19,397 nt of DNA from Caldifarciminota bacterium (GTDB lineage Bacteria; WOR-3; Hydrothermia; WGAB01). The DNA is taken from the NCBI GenBank assembly GCA_015489295.1, contig WGAB01000008.1, positions 1 through 19,397 on the forward strand, read 5' to 3'. Each line of letters starts with the position of its first letter. The first letter of the stretch is position 1. Positions 1 to 8,596 of this stretch are shown piece by piece. The position numbers and the translations under genes were made by a program. The notes under the pieces are model-generated. The model was not told the origin of the DNA and did no database searches. It saw only the letters and a program-made list of their open reading frames with translations.

Positions 1-47
1 ACCCGCACCCGTATTAAGGTTTAAGACTTGCAGAAAACAGAGGAGAA

Positions 48-3000
48 TTAGATCCACCGTTCCAGGTTCCGTGTCCCAAACACTTCCGGATATTTTTCTA
101 CTTGACTCTTTAGGCTCTCATTCCACCTGATCACCACTATTCTGAATCCTTTAACCTGAAGTTGCTGTCGAATCCTTTTGTCAATTCTCTGTTGGTCTGG
201 ATGATCGTGGGAAGGACCGTCAACAAAAACTACAACATTGGGTTCATAATAGAAATCCACGATGCAGCGTGGCTCTTGGAAGGATTTTTGGGCGTCGTCA
301 GGCAGACGATACCCGTTTTCCTCGAGGAATTCTAAGAACTTCCGTTTAAGATTCGTTTGGACTCGGGATCTCAGGTATTCTAAATGTTCTTCACGCGTTT
401 GTCCCTCAATAAGGTTTTCCACACGAGAGGAGAGCAATCTCAGGAGAATATCCCGAACTTTCCAGCGATCCAGGAGATAGGCTTCAGGTTGGTTGGTATA
501 GCTGAGAAGACACTCGTAACAGGCTTGAAGGCAGTCGGGTTTGTGATCCTTTCCATCCTCATCAAAATGAAGGGTGCGGAGGGCCTCCCGGGCTACAAAA
601 GCCACTGCACCGGGCTCTTCTACCAAGCGCCGCAGGACCCCAAGTCCCCCCTCTGCTGCTTCGTAAAAGAGAAGTGCTCTGTTCTCGCCTTTCCCTACCC
701 GTTGGACACCGAGCTCCCTCTCCTCAAGTTGAAAAGCCTGCTCAATTCCTCGTTTCAATGCATATTGGAAACTTACTTCGGTTTTTGTATCTCTCCATAA
801 AGTTGGATCTACGGGGCGTAGAAGTAAAAGATTTTGAGTTTCTACCACACTTAAAGACAGCCTCTGTAAGTTTTGTCTCCTTTGGCTTCCCTGATTCTGC
901 CGCTGAGTCCGCCTCCTCGCCTCATCATCCGTCAGCAATTCTCCCGTATCAAGATCGATCACGAACCCTGAGGGTCGGGCCCTCCAGCCCTTGTTGATGT
1001 ACAACAAAGTGGCTGCAGGAGCATAGGTTAGCCGGAACACCGGCTGCTCTCCGGCAACCACATTGGCTTCCACGGCCCGACGACGAGATTTCACATAGGA
1101 GAATCGAAAGGCAACCTGTATATCATAGCCGAGACGAAGTCGATCTTCTTCGTTACAGGTAATCCGCTCCCTGCGCCTTAGTTTCACATTGGGTAAATCT
1201 AAGAGGACAACAATTTCGCTATTGGAACCGTCAAAGAGCACATTGCAGACCGGGCATCGCTCCAGATCAGTTTGCGCAAAGGCTCCACACTCGTGGCACA
1301 GTCGGACTTGGCGACGGCGCCGCTCTAAACCGCCGGGCGGGGGCATGAACGCAGAAACCTGCCACTTGGCTCCTTCGTGATAGACAATGTTATGAGGACC
1401 AAACTCGCGAATGGCCAAGGCTCGGGGACGCGAAATATATTCCCCCTCCCCTCGGGGAACCCATGCACGCACAGGCAGGGCGGGGAAATTGTAGCCGGGC
1501 AAAAAGCCCTCAGAAGCAAGATAACGATACGGGTAAAAATCCCCCTCTTCTCGAGCAACCTCAATCTGGAGGAGCAAATTTTTCTGACGCAGGGCTTCTT
1601 CTTCACGGCGACGTGCCCGTTCCTGATCCTCTCGGGTACGTGCCTGTCGGATTTGCTGTTGCGCCTGTTCCAACTGCTGGGAAGCAATCCGGAACAGTTC
1701 TCTCCAACGATCAAATGCATGGTCAAACTGAACTGGGGCCTCGTCAATCACACGGTCCAACCAGTGGTCGTCAAACCACCCTGCTTGCAAAAGCTGGTTC
1801 CAGTCGGTTTGCAGGATCCGCTCTAAGCGTTCGCGTAAGCGCCCTCGTCTCTCCGGCCCCAGATGAATTTCTCGACTCGCCGGATCCCGAAGAGGAAGAT
1901 CCGGATAACGCTCGATATCGATCACTTCCTCGATTGATTGTCTCAGAGGAAGACCTACCTCTGCCAGCCATTCGGCCTGTACATGGGAACGGATCAGAGC
2001 CTCATTGGCAAGTTCCAGGCGTGGTGCCCGAACCGCACCCGCGACCATCTCTGTGCGGTGATGGAAGAAGTACTGGTCGTGGCTACTTCCAGCGACACAG
2101 TAAGTAATAATCAGCCCCGGTTGACCCTGTCGGCCTGCTCGACCACTTCTCTGGGCATAATTGGCAGGGGTAGGCGGCACATTGCGCATATGCACCACAT
2201 CCAGGTCTGCAATGTCGATCCCCAGTTCCATGGTGGGAGAACAGATCAGATAAGGGAGACGTCGGCCCAGAGTGGGATCCCTCTGATCTTCGGGTAGCCA
2301 ACGGAATCGGCGTTCTCTGCGCTCACGCTCTCCGGGTGCTACCACTTGAGCAGTATGTTCGCGCGCCTCCATAAACCTTAATTCTCGTGCAGCCATCTGG
2401 TAAAAGCGCTGGAAAAAGGGGTTGGCGGGATTGGGGATCTCACGACCTCTTCGGGTGTACACGGGGTCCGGTGGCGGCGGGGTGCCATCACCTGGACGCC
2501 AGATAAGGCATGCAGCATCCAAGCGGTACCGCTCTTCTTCACCGGCTGAACCAAAGCGCCTTAAGAAACCTTGGCGAACCAGGAGATCCAGGAACGGAAT
2601 CAGGAAAGCATCAAGGTCATCCAGGTCCAGTTCGCGCTTCAGGTAACGCCCTATAGGGGACCGTGAGCTCAACCGGTACAGAGTTTCCCTCCGCGGGGAA
2701 CGAGCCCCCTGGTTTGCATGGAGAACGAACCATGTGGACTCACGGAGAAACTCCGTGTCCGGATCAAAACCCCAGAAGTCGTTAAGATACTGTTGAGCCC
2801 GTCGCGCGAGTTGCTGCAAGAACTCCCTCTGCAGGGTTCGCACATGAATAGCCAACCGCTTGCGGAAATGGTCCAACACAGCTCGCACCACTCTCCACCG
2901 CTCTTCGGCGGATCTTTCCCGAAGGGCCGGAACATCGTCCCAGAGTTCATCCCGGGAGCAAACTTCCCACAGCCCCCTGTACTCTATACGCAACAAGCCC

Positions 3001-5135
3001 ACGTCTTCTAAGTTAGGCTGGAGCACACGCCATCCACGGCGCAGATCAGCATACAGGCGGTATTCTATCAAATCCCGGAAGGTATTCCACACCTCCTCCG
3101 CAAGTCTGGAGGAGGGATCTAAAAACCTTTCCTGTGCAATGTCCTGGATTTCCAAACCCATATGGCGGACAGTTTCATCGGCCACATTCTCGAACCCCAA
3201 CTCGCCCCGGGCCCGCAAAGCGGCATAAAGAGCGGACCGCAGGACAGCCATATGGACGAAATCGTTAAAATGCCCCGCCTGTAAAGCGGCATCCTGCCGG
3301 CTATCCGTAAAGGTCAGAAGTTTGTCGCGTACAGCTTGGGTTCTGGCAGCGTGGCGCAAGACCGAGGTGGCCAGAACCGTGGTCGCAGAGGAACGCCCTT
3401 CGCTGGAGAGGGGAGAAAGCTTCGTAAATTCCGCTTCCCGGTCTGTATAGTACTCACCACACCGCAGGCATAGCCAGAGTTTTTTAGGTTGCCACCACGC
3501 TTGAACCGCCCCCTCTATGGGCTCGGGGAAAAGAGCTCCATCGGGACGCACCCAAACCCGCCGGGGAACCCGTTCTCGCCAGGTGCGGGATACCCGACCG
3601 CGAGCATCCAGCCATTCCTCAGGAATTTGCGTCTCGTCCCAGTCACTGGAAAAAGTCAAGTACCCGGGCTCCAACCCCTCTTCCACATCACCCCCGGTGG
3701 GATGGGGCAAGAAACGAGAGCCCTCCCGATCCAAAAGCACATGGTAATACTCCTGTCCGCAGATCCGACAAAACCGCAGGGGATAAAAGGGGCGTTCCTC
3801 CACCACCTCGCCTTCAGAGGAAAAGGTGCGAGTCTCCGGCGGCTCTAAAGAGGCGTACACAGCGCGTCCCTGAGAAATGAACTGATGGAGTTTGAAAGCG
3901 AAAATCGGATCCTGCCCCTGTTGGGTGAGTTCTTGATTTAAAGACACGATACGGCCAAAGAATTCCTCTAATGCGACTCGGCAACGCTCTTGGGGCACCT
4001 CCGCATACGCCGAAAGCTCCTGCACGATTTCGGAAAGGGGCTTTGGATCACGGCGACGGTACCTCCCCGTGCCCTCTTCTTGGATTCCCAAAGTGTATTC
4101 CAGCCATCGGGCTAAAGGATGCCGACGGAAAGTTTCCAGATCCAGGTTTTCCGGGATCGGTTCACTGATCACCTGTCTCAATTCATCCTTTCCAGGGAAG
4201 CCGCCTTCAGTAGCCGGTGCCAGGGTTTCCTCAATGACCTGTTCCGAGCTTATCGGGGCCCCAAAGAACCGACTCGCGAATTCTGCCACTGCTCTTCGTC
4301 GTTCCTCGGGCGTCGCATCAGGATGGGCCACCAGAGTAGCACTGGTACCGATATGGACCACCTGGGGGCGATGCAAGCGTGCTTTGAGCCGCCGCACCAA
4401 CATGGCCACATCCGCGCCTTGCCGCCCCCGGTAAGTGTGCAGTTCGTCAAAAACCAGGAAAAAGGGAATGTCCAGGCCGGACCGGATCAACAGGCGATCC
4501 TCAGGCCGCACCAGCATCAGCTCCGCCATCACATAGTTGGTGAGCAGGAGATGGGGCGGGTGTTTGCGGATCTCCTCCCGTTCTTCGTCCGCTGTTTCTC
4601 CGGTGTAGCGGGCAAAACGCAGGGGAAAGGGGCGGCCTGTTCGGCTTTCATAGCCATGTTGAAGGTCTTTCAGTGCCTGGAGTTGGGAGTTCACCAGAGC
4701 ATTCATGGGATAAATCACAAAGGCCACCGGGCCAGGCATCTCAGGCTGGCGCACCACCGCATCAACGATCGGGATGAAGTAAGCAAAGGTTTTACCCGAT
4801 CCGGTCCCCGAGGTGAGCACGAAACTTTCGCCTGCCACTGCTTTGCGAACGGCCTCTACCTGGTGGCGATACAAGCAGTACGTGCTTCCGTCGGGCTTTC
4901 GAAAAATCTGAGCGGTTTCCGGATGGAGCACTCCCTCTCGAACCAGTTCCTCCACCGTTTCCGCGTGCTGGTAAGCCGGTGAGAGCTGCAGGAGAGGTTC
5001 GGGCCAGAGTTTCCGTTCCTCCCCCAGGAGTTGTTTTACAAACTCTCGAATCCGCTCGTCTGCAATGTTTACAAAGGAGCGAACAAAGTCCCCGTAGTCC
5101 TTGAGCACCTGGGCGTGCAGGTCAAAGATACTCAT
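48..5135 (-). CDS. Giant YprA/DrmA-type DEAD/DEAH helicase with DUF1998 (MZB) zinc module and C-terminal Vsr/DUF559-like nuclease domain
   Basis: This predicted ATP-dependent SF2 DNA helicase has 1695 residues. RecA1 shows Walker A TSGTGSGKT (108-116), a DELH box (230-233) and SAT (265-267). Two CxxC pairs (456/459 and 556/559) form a probable zinc ribbon between the RecA lobes. RecA2 begins at FTDSRQDA (about 609-616), is interrupted by roughly 330 residues, and resumes with PTMELGIDI (967-975) and motif VI QRSGRAGR (995-1002). A charged helix, probably coiled coil, spans about 1145-1195. A further zinc ribbon uses C1280/C1283/C1294/C1297. The DUF1998/MZB region has EGGLG (1495-1499) and C1535, C1539, C1542. 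The last 100 residues resemble Vsr/DUF559 nucleases: D1627, VFVDG (D1639), H1643, then GFRIVVIRW. The ATG has a clear GGAGG Shine-Dalgarno site seven bases upstream. DISARM splits helicase (DrmA) and DUF1998 (DrmB) into two genes, whereas YprA/MrfA joins them. A role in phage defence with the DrmD/DrmMI pair downstream in coordinates is inferred. A stand-alone repair helicase is the alternative. Confidence 0.9.
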   Translation of the reverse strand: MSIFDLHAQVLKDYGDFVRSFVNIADERIREFVKQLLGEERKLWPEPLLQLSPAYQHAETVEELVREGVLHPETAQIFRKPDGSTYCLYRHQVEAVRKAVAGESFVLTSGTGSGKTFAYFIPIVDAVVRQPEMPGPVAFVIYPMNALVNSQLQALKDLQHGYESRTGRPFPLRFARYTGETADEEREEIRKHPPHLLLTNYVMAELMLVRPEDRLLIRSGLDIPFFLVFDELHTYRGRQGADVAMLVRRLKARLHRPQVVHIGTSATLVAHPDATPEERRRAVAEFASRFFGAPISSEQVIEETLAPATEGGFPGKDELRQVISEPIPENLDLETFRRHPLARWLEYTLGIQEEGTGRYRRRDPKPLSEIVQELSAYAEVPQERCRVALEEFFGRIVSLNQELTQQGQDPIFAFKLHQFISQGRAVYASLEPPETRTFSSEGEVVEERPFYPLRFCRICGQEYYHVLLDREGSRFLPHPTGGDVEEGLEPGYLTFSSDWDETQIPEEWLDARGRVSRTWRERVPRRVWVRPDGALFPEPIEGAVQAWWQPKKLWLCLRCGEYYTDREAEFTKLSPLSSEGRSSATTVLATSVLRHAARTQAVRDKLLTFTDSRQDAALQAGHFNDFVHMAVLRSALYAALRARGELGFENVADETVRHMGLEIQDIAQERFLDPSSRLAEEVWNTFRDLIEYRLYADLRRGWRVLQPNLEDVGLLRIEYRGLWEVCSRDELWDDVPALRERSAEERWRVVRAVLDHFRKRLAIHVRTLQREFLQQLARRAQQYLNDFWGFDPDTEFLRESTWFVLHANQGARSPRRETLYRLSSRSPIGRYLKRELDLDDLDAFLIPFLDLLVRQGFLRRFGSAGEEERYRLDAACLIWRPGDGTPPPPDPVYTRRGREIPNPANPFFQRFYQMAARELRFMEAREHTAQVVAPGERERRERRFRWLPEDQRDPTLGRRLPYLICSPTMELGIDIADLDVVHMRNVPPTPANYAQRSGRAGRQGQPGLIITYCVAGSSHDQYFFHHRTEMVAGAVRAPRLELANEALIRSHVQAEWLAEVGLPLRQSIEEVIDIERYPDLPLRDPASREIHLGPERRGRLRERLERILQTDWNQLLQAGWFDDHWLDRVIDEAPVQFDHAFDRWRELFRIASQQLEQAQQQIRQARTREDQERARRREEEALRQKNLLLQIEVAREEGDFYPYRYLASEGFLPGYNFPALPVRAWVPRGEGEYISRPRALAIREFGPHNIVYHEGAKWQVSAFMPPPGGLERRRRQVRLCHECGAFAQTDLERCPVCNVLFDGSNSEIVVLLDLPNVKLRRRERITCNEEDRLRLGYDIQVAFRFSYVKSRRRAVEANVVAGEQPVFRLTYAPAATLLYINKGWRARPSGFVIDLDTGELLTDDEARRRTQRQNQGSQRRQNLQRLSLSVVETQNLLLLRPVDPTLWRDTKTEVSFQYALKRGIEQAFQLEERELGVQRVGKGENRALLFYEAAEGGLGVLRRLVEEPGAVAFVAREALRTLHFDEDGKDHKPDCLQACYECLLSYTNQPEAYLLDRWKVRDILLRLLSSRVENLIEGQTREEHLEYLRSRVQTNLKRKFLEFLEENGYRLPDDAQKSFQEPRCIVDFYYEPNVVVFVDGPSHDHPDQQRIDKRIRQQLQVKGFRIVVIRWNESLKSQVEKYPEVFGTRNLERWI

Positions 5136-5196
5136 GGTCCTTCCTCCCCATCGGGAGATCGCTTACCCCATTCCCCTGGAGAACCCTCGGATTAGG

Positions 5197-5243
5197 ATAC
5201 GGGATTGCCGGGGCTTTTTCATTTCTGCCGGTCTTTCCCGTAT
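5197..5243. repeat. Inverted repeat upstream of the giant helicase
   Basis: Perfect 8-bp arms ATACGGGA (5197-5204) and TCCCGTAT (5236-5243) enclose 31 bp, with an inner pair of CCGG blocks. Read on the minus strand, the second arm runs into TATCCT (5200-5195), a possible -10 box for the helicase gene, with no convincing -35. No T-run follows, so an intrinsic terminator for the ATPase gene is unlikely. An operator is possible but unproven. The remainder of the 141-bp gap between the ATPase and helicase genes holds only the helicase ribosome-binding site. Confidence 0.4.
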
Positions 5244-5276
5244 GCCGAACATCTAGGAAATGGGGTTGGGGACGAA

Positions 5277-6713
5277 TCACGGTTTCCTCTCGCGGATCCC
5301 CAGAAGGCTGTCTACGGAAAGCAGGAGAATCCGTTCCGGGTCTTTCTGTGAGCGCCGGATAAGTTCTGGGGTAAAACCGTTTGCTGAAGCGATCAGATAG
5401 CGGACCTTTCCGGGGATTTTAACGAACTGCGCGAGGTTCTCTGTTTTGCGCTGCAGCTCCTTTAAAACCCGCATCCCCACCGGACGGCGGGACCATTTAC
5501 ATTCCCCGAAGGTCCAGCTTCCGTCGGCGTGTTCGGCGATAAGGTCGATCTCAAAATCCTTCCCCCACTCGCGCCCAATCCGCGAAACCGGCAGGAGCCC
5601 GAGTTCGGTGTCGGCATAAAGTCGCAGATAGCTCCGCACAACCTCCTCAAAAACCTGGCCCATGTACTCGTCCAGATGGGGAGCAATGTAGCGTTTGTAG
5701 ACAAACGGCCCCTGCCCCGCTTCGATCATGGTGGAATGGGGCTGAACGAATCGGAACCAGAAGTTCAAATAATGGTCGGTCAGGCGATAGCGCCCCCGTT
5801 TGCTCCGTTGGGGGACCCGGGCTGTAAAGGGCACCTCCCGTTCCACCAGTTCCAGATCCTGCAGCACCCCCAGGTATTTGGAGGCCACCTGAACCGTCAG
5901 GCCGGCACGCTGAGCGATTTCGTTGAGTTTTGTGCAACCGGAAGCAATGGCTCCCAGGATGCTGGCATACACCTTGGGATCCCGCAGCTCCATTCGTAAC
6001 AAAAACCGGGGCTCTTCGTAAAGATACCCCTGCACCTGGAGCATTTCCCGAAGGAGATTCTCTCGCAAGGAGCGTTCCGGAGAGAAGCGGGTCAGGTAGG
6101 CGGGCATCCCGCCCAGGATGCCGTAGGCCACAAGTTTCTCCCGGGGGCTGTAGCCGGGGAAGAAGAGGGCCGCTTCCCGGAAGTTGAACGGCCTGAGCCG
6201 GAGTTGGGCGGTCCGGCGTCCGTAGAGGGGCGACCTCTCTCCCAGGACCTCTCGTTCCATGAAACCGAGTTGGGAGCCGCACAAAACGAGGAAGAGCTGG
6301 CTGTTTTTCCCCTGCAGGTCCCAAAAGCGCTGGATGACCGAAGGAAGTTCGGGAGCAGCCTCGCACAGGTAGGGGAACTCATCAAGAATCACGAGCAGCC
6401 GCTCCTCTTGGGCCTGTTTCCCAAGATAGGCGAACACGGCCTCCCAATCGGTGAAGGTGAGGGATTCGAGAAGGGGATCATGGAAGGTTTCGCGCAGGAC
6501 CTCAGTGAGTTGCCGTAGATGTTCCTGGCGGGTCACCTGGGTAGCGAGGAAGTAAAGGGTTTTCCCGTGAATCCGGCGGGAAAATTGGAGGAGGAGTTCG
6601 GTCTTTCCGACCCGACGGCGTCCATACACGACGAAAAGTTCTGCCCTGCCTGAGCGCCAGCGGGCCTCCAGTTCGGCGAGTTCCTGTTCCCTTCCGATGA
6701 ATTTCCTATGCAT
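5277..6713 (-). CDS. Archaeal-type P-loop ATPase with C-terminal DUF234 (PD-(D/E)XK-like) domain
   Basis: This is a 478-residue member of the ArchATPase/DUF234 family, a STAND-like P-loop NTPase group common in mobile and defence loci; the molecular substrate is unknown. The N-terminus FIGREQEL is typical. Walker A is GRRRVGKTEL (31-40) and Walker B is LLVILDEFPYL (D111, E112). LFLVLCGSQ (140-148) fits a sensor strand. A winged-helix stretch covers about 255-300 (LNEIAQRAGLTVQVASKYL). The C-terminal DUF234 part has E388-x-D390 followed by GECKW (E404, K406), the spacing of a PD-(D/E)XK nuclease core. It has its own promoter, separated by about 190 bp from the PIN gene, so it may be transcribed independently of both neighbours. 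There is no Shine-Dalgarno sequence before the ATG, and translation is probably from a very short leader. The length is normal for the family and no lesion is seen. Confidence 0.88.
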   Translation of the reverse strand: MHRKFIGREQELAELEARWRSGRAELFVVYGRRRVGKTELLLQFSRRIHGKTLYFLATQVTRQEHLRQLTEVLRETFHDPLLESLTFTDWEAVFAYLGKQAQEERLLVILDEFPYLCEAAPELPSVIQRFWDLQGKNSQLFLVLCGSQLGFMEREVLGERSPLYGRRTAQLRLRPFNFREAALFFPGYSPREKLVAYGILGGMPAYLTRFSPERSLRENLLREMLQVQGYLYEEPRFLLRMELRDPKVYASILGAIASGCTKLNEIAQRAGLTVQVASKYLGVLQDLELVEREVPFTARVPQRSKRGRYRLTDHYLNFWFRFVQPHSTMIEAGQGPFVYKRYIAPHLDEYMGQVFEEVVRSYLRLYADTELGLLPVSRIGREWGKDFEIDLIAEHADGSWTFGECKWSRRPVGMRVLKELQRKTENLAQFVKIPGKVRYLIASANGFTPELIRRSQKDPERILLLSVDSLLGIRERKP

Positions 6714-6716
6714 AGG
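6705..6716. repeat. 12-bp palindrome spanning the ATPase start codon
   Basis: CCTATGCATAGG is a perfect palindrome centred on the first two codons (ATG CAT) of the ATPase gene. It adjoins the larger 39-bp inverted repeat at 6715-6753. It may be chance, or part of the same regulatory site. Confidence 0.4.
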
Positions 6717-6753
6717 AATCTACCCGAAAGTATTATACTCCAGAGTAGATTCC
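6715..6753 (-). promoter_or_regulatory. Promoter with 9-bp inverted-repeat operator for the ATPase gene
   Basis: Perfect 9-bp arms GGAATCTAC (6715-6723) and GTAGATTCC (6745-6753) flank a consensus TATAAT on the minus strand (6737-6732), which sits near the centre of symmetry. A weak -35, TGGCAA, lies 17 bp upstream, partly outside the repeat. Transcription starting 6-8 bases after the -10 would leave a leader of about 12 bases before the ATG. A dimeric repressor bound here would cover the -10, so tight repression is likely. The binding protein is unknown; the nearby XRE protein is a candidate. Confidence 0.65.
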
Positions 6754-6904
6754 TTTGCCAGGTATCCGGATGTTTGTGGTGAGCCTCGGGTTTCCGTTGA
6801 GAAGGAAATCCCTAAGGTCTCTCGGAAGATCCGGGAAAAGGAACTCGTGCGTTTCCCCACTGATAGCCCAGCATCTCAGGGCTGTGTTTCCTTTCGAAGT
6901 GGAC

Positions 6905-7438
6905 CTATGGAAATGTTGAAGTTGGGTCATCCGTATCCTTCAAATCCTTCCAGGATATCGCGAATCGAGCAAGGTCTCGGAGATCTACTAAAATCTTTTG
7001 CATCCTCCGCACCGAAACAATCTTTTGGTTCAGAGCTTGTTTGAGCAACTGGGGTGTGGTCAGAACAGGTATCCCAAGATGGCGGCAAGTTTTTAAGATA
7101 CCCTGATCGTCAGATAGAACTGAAGTTTTGAGGTTTTCCGCGCCGGCAATCACCCAGGCATCTGCCCCTTTCCGGATACGCCGGAACTGCTCCCGTAGAT
7201 GGGCTACGCGCTCAAAGGACGGCTCTTTTTCCGGAGGAATCTCCTTTATCCAGGTTCCCTGAAGGTCAAGCAATTTCTGGAGTGCAGGGTATTTTCGAAC
7301 CCCTTTCCTGATTTCTTCGATAACTTTTGCAGGCACCCAGACCCCTTGAGGAATCAGCGTTGTTAAAAGATCCAGGTGTCCACTCCGAGCAAAATTAGAA
7401 AGCGTGGAGTTATCCGCCACAAGTGGTTTTGACGCCAT
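6905..7438 (-). CDS. PIN-domain ribonuclease, DUF3368-like (probable toxin)
   Basis: This 177-residue single-domain protein should act as a Mg2+-dependent endoribonuclease. The acidic PIN residues appear in order: D9 in VADNS (DUF3368 proteins usually read DTS), E41/E42 in VPAKVIEEI, D93 in GADAW, and D110/D111 in LSDDQGIL. The N-terminal half (FARSGHLDLLTTLIP) matches the DUF3368 pattern of a Leu-rich helix before a VP...EE turn. About 25 residues at the C-terminus (from about 150) extend beyond the usual fold. The gene starts 9 bp after the XRE-ImmA gene, and its Shine-Dalgarno TGAGG contains that gene's stop codon, so the two are translationally coupled, antitoxin-like gene first. DUF3368-type PIN toxins are known to pair with UPF0175 antitoxins, and the upstream protein carries such a tail. 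Confidence 0.82.
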   Translation of the reverse strand: MASKPLVADNSTLSNFARSGHLDLLTTLIPQGVWVPAKVIEEIRKGVRKYPALQKLLDLQGTWIKEIPPEKEPSFERVAHLREQFRRIRKGADAWVIAGAENLKTSVLSDDQGILKTCRHLGIPVLTTPQLLKQALNQKIVSVRRMQKILVDLRDLARFAISWKDLKDTDDPTSTFP

Positions 7439-7447
7439 GTCTTGGCC

Positions 7448-8575
7448 TCACGTGCGCACTTCCATAAGGATGTCCTGAACCTCCATGGGTGAAAGTCCCA
7501 AAACTTCACCCGCATAGCTCGTGCTGATTTCTCCTTTCTGGGCAGCCTCCAGAACCAGTTCCCACAAAACCTTAGACACCACGGGGTAGCGCACGGGCTT
7601 TTCTTCGCTCTCCCCATAGAGAACCTCTTCAAGGCTATAAAGACGCACCTTTTTCCAGTACTCCACTTCTCTGGGTTTGAGGATGCCCAGTTCTCTGAGG
7701 CGGTAAAGAAGGGCGGCGTAACTTACACCGAAGTGTCTGCGGAGTTCGACCAGGGTAAACTTAGTGATGCGGCCCTTATAGATCCCTTTGATCAGGCGCA
7801 GGAGGGTCACCTCGGGCATCAGGAAATGCGCGGCGAATCGGTTAGCGAATCGCTCGGCCAGTTGCTGTCTCGTTCCTTTTCCGCCGTTTGGTTCCTGAAC
7901 CGATTCCGGAAAAACGAAACCGTGATCCCTGTCTTTGAGCAGATGTCCGTACTCATGCGCTACGGTCCAGAGGCGGTGCGGGGGAGACTTGGACGCGTTG
8001 ATCAAAAGGAATCCCCCTTTTCCCTCCTCATACGCCATCGCGCCAGATATTTCCTCCGGGAGCTGTAGATGAATGACGGGGATCCCCTCGGATTCCAGGA
8101 GTTGGTCTAGATGAGGGACCGGATCATCGTCCAGGCCGAGCCTGCTTCGTTCGGCCAGAGCGGCTTCCCTTGCCTGCTCCTCCAGTCTTTCCCGGGTGAC
8201 GGGATAGTGGGGAATATCCGGCGGAGGAACCTGAAGAATTTCCCGAAGTCCGGTAATTTCCTCGCAGAGCTCCACGAACCGAACCAGCTGTTTCCGAGCC
8301 TCGGGAGGGAGCGTTTGAGTGTCCTGTGCTTTTCGCAGGAGGAGCTGGAAAGAGGGGATGAGCCTTCCGACCCCCAGGAACCAAGCCTCAGAACGTCCAT
8401 ATAGTTCAGCAATTCGGGCCAGCAGTCGAGAGGGAGGACGTCGTTCGCCCCTCTCCAGCATGGATAGATAAGCCCGCGTAATGCCCAGAGCCTGTGCGGC
8501 CTTTTCCTGGGTCAACCCCAGAAACTCCCGGGCTTCCCGAATCCTTCGCCCAACTACACGCTCAATCGTCGTCAT
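7448..8575 (-). CDS. XRE-family HTH regulator fused to ImmA/IrrE-type zinc peptidase, with UPF0175-like tail
   Basis: The protein has 375 residues. Residues 10-65 form an XRE/Cro helix-turn-helix (LTQEKAAQALGITRAYLSMLERGERRP region). An ImmA/IrrE (COG2856) peptidase domain follows, with the zinc motif HEYGH (H207-H211) and third ligand E241 in AERFANRFAAHFLMP. Residues about 335-375 (GEISTSYAGEVLGLSP) resemble UPF0175 antitoxins, which normally partner PIN toxins. Known XRE-ImmA proteins are repressors inactivated by self-cleavage or partner cleavage, or proteases acting on repressors. Here the likely roles are autoregulation of this operon and neutralisation of the PIN protein, with the peptidase as a damage or phage sensor; this is inference. 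The ATG has a strong GGAGGTG site. A sigma-70 type promoter and palindrome lie just upstream. Confidence 0.88.
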   Translation of the reverse strand: MTTIERVVGRRIREAREFLGLTQEKAAQALGITRAYLSMLERGERRPPSRLLARIAELYGRSEAWFLGVGRLIPSFQLLLRKAQDTQTLPPEARKQLVRFVELCEEITGLREILQVPPPDIPHYPVTRERLEEQAREAALAERSRLGLDDDPVPHLDQLLESEGIPVIHLQLPEEISGAMAYEEGKGGFLLINASKSPPHRLWTVAHEYGHLLKDRDHGFVFPESVQEPNGGKGTRQQLAERFANRFAAHFLMPEVTLLRLIKGIYKGRITKFTLVELRRHFGVSYAALLYRLRELGILKPREVEYWKKVRLYSLEEVLYGESEEKPVRYPVVSKVLWELVLEAAQKGEISTSYAGEVLGLSPMEVQDILMEVRT

Positions 8576-8596
8576 ACCGCACCTCCATCCAGGGGT

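Noticed and set aside
1..47. Terminator or next gene after the giant helicase
   Set aside because: The stretch is too short. No hairpin, start codon with ribosome-binding site or recognisable frame is seen.
4119..4982. Open frame of 287 codons on the plus strand
   Set aside because: It is antisense to the RecA1 part of the giant helicase, with no family signature.
6865..6883. Hairpin AGCCC-9-GGGCT after the PIN gene as a terminator
   Set aside because: The stem is only 5 bp, the loop is 9 bases, and there is no T-run on the minus strand.
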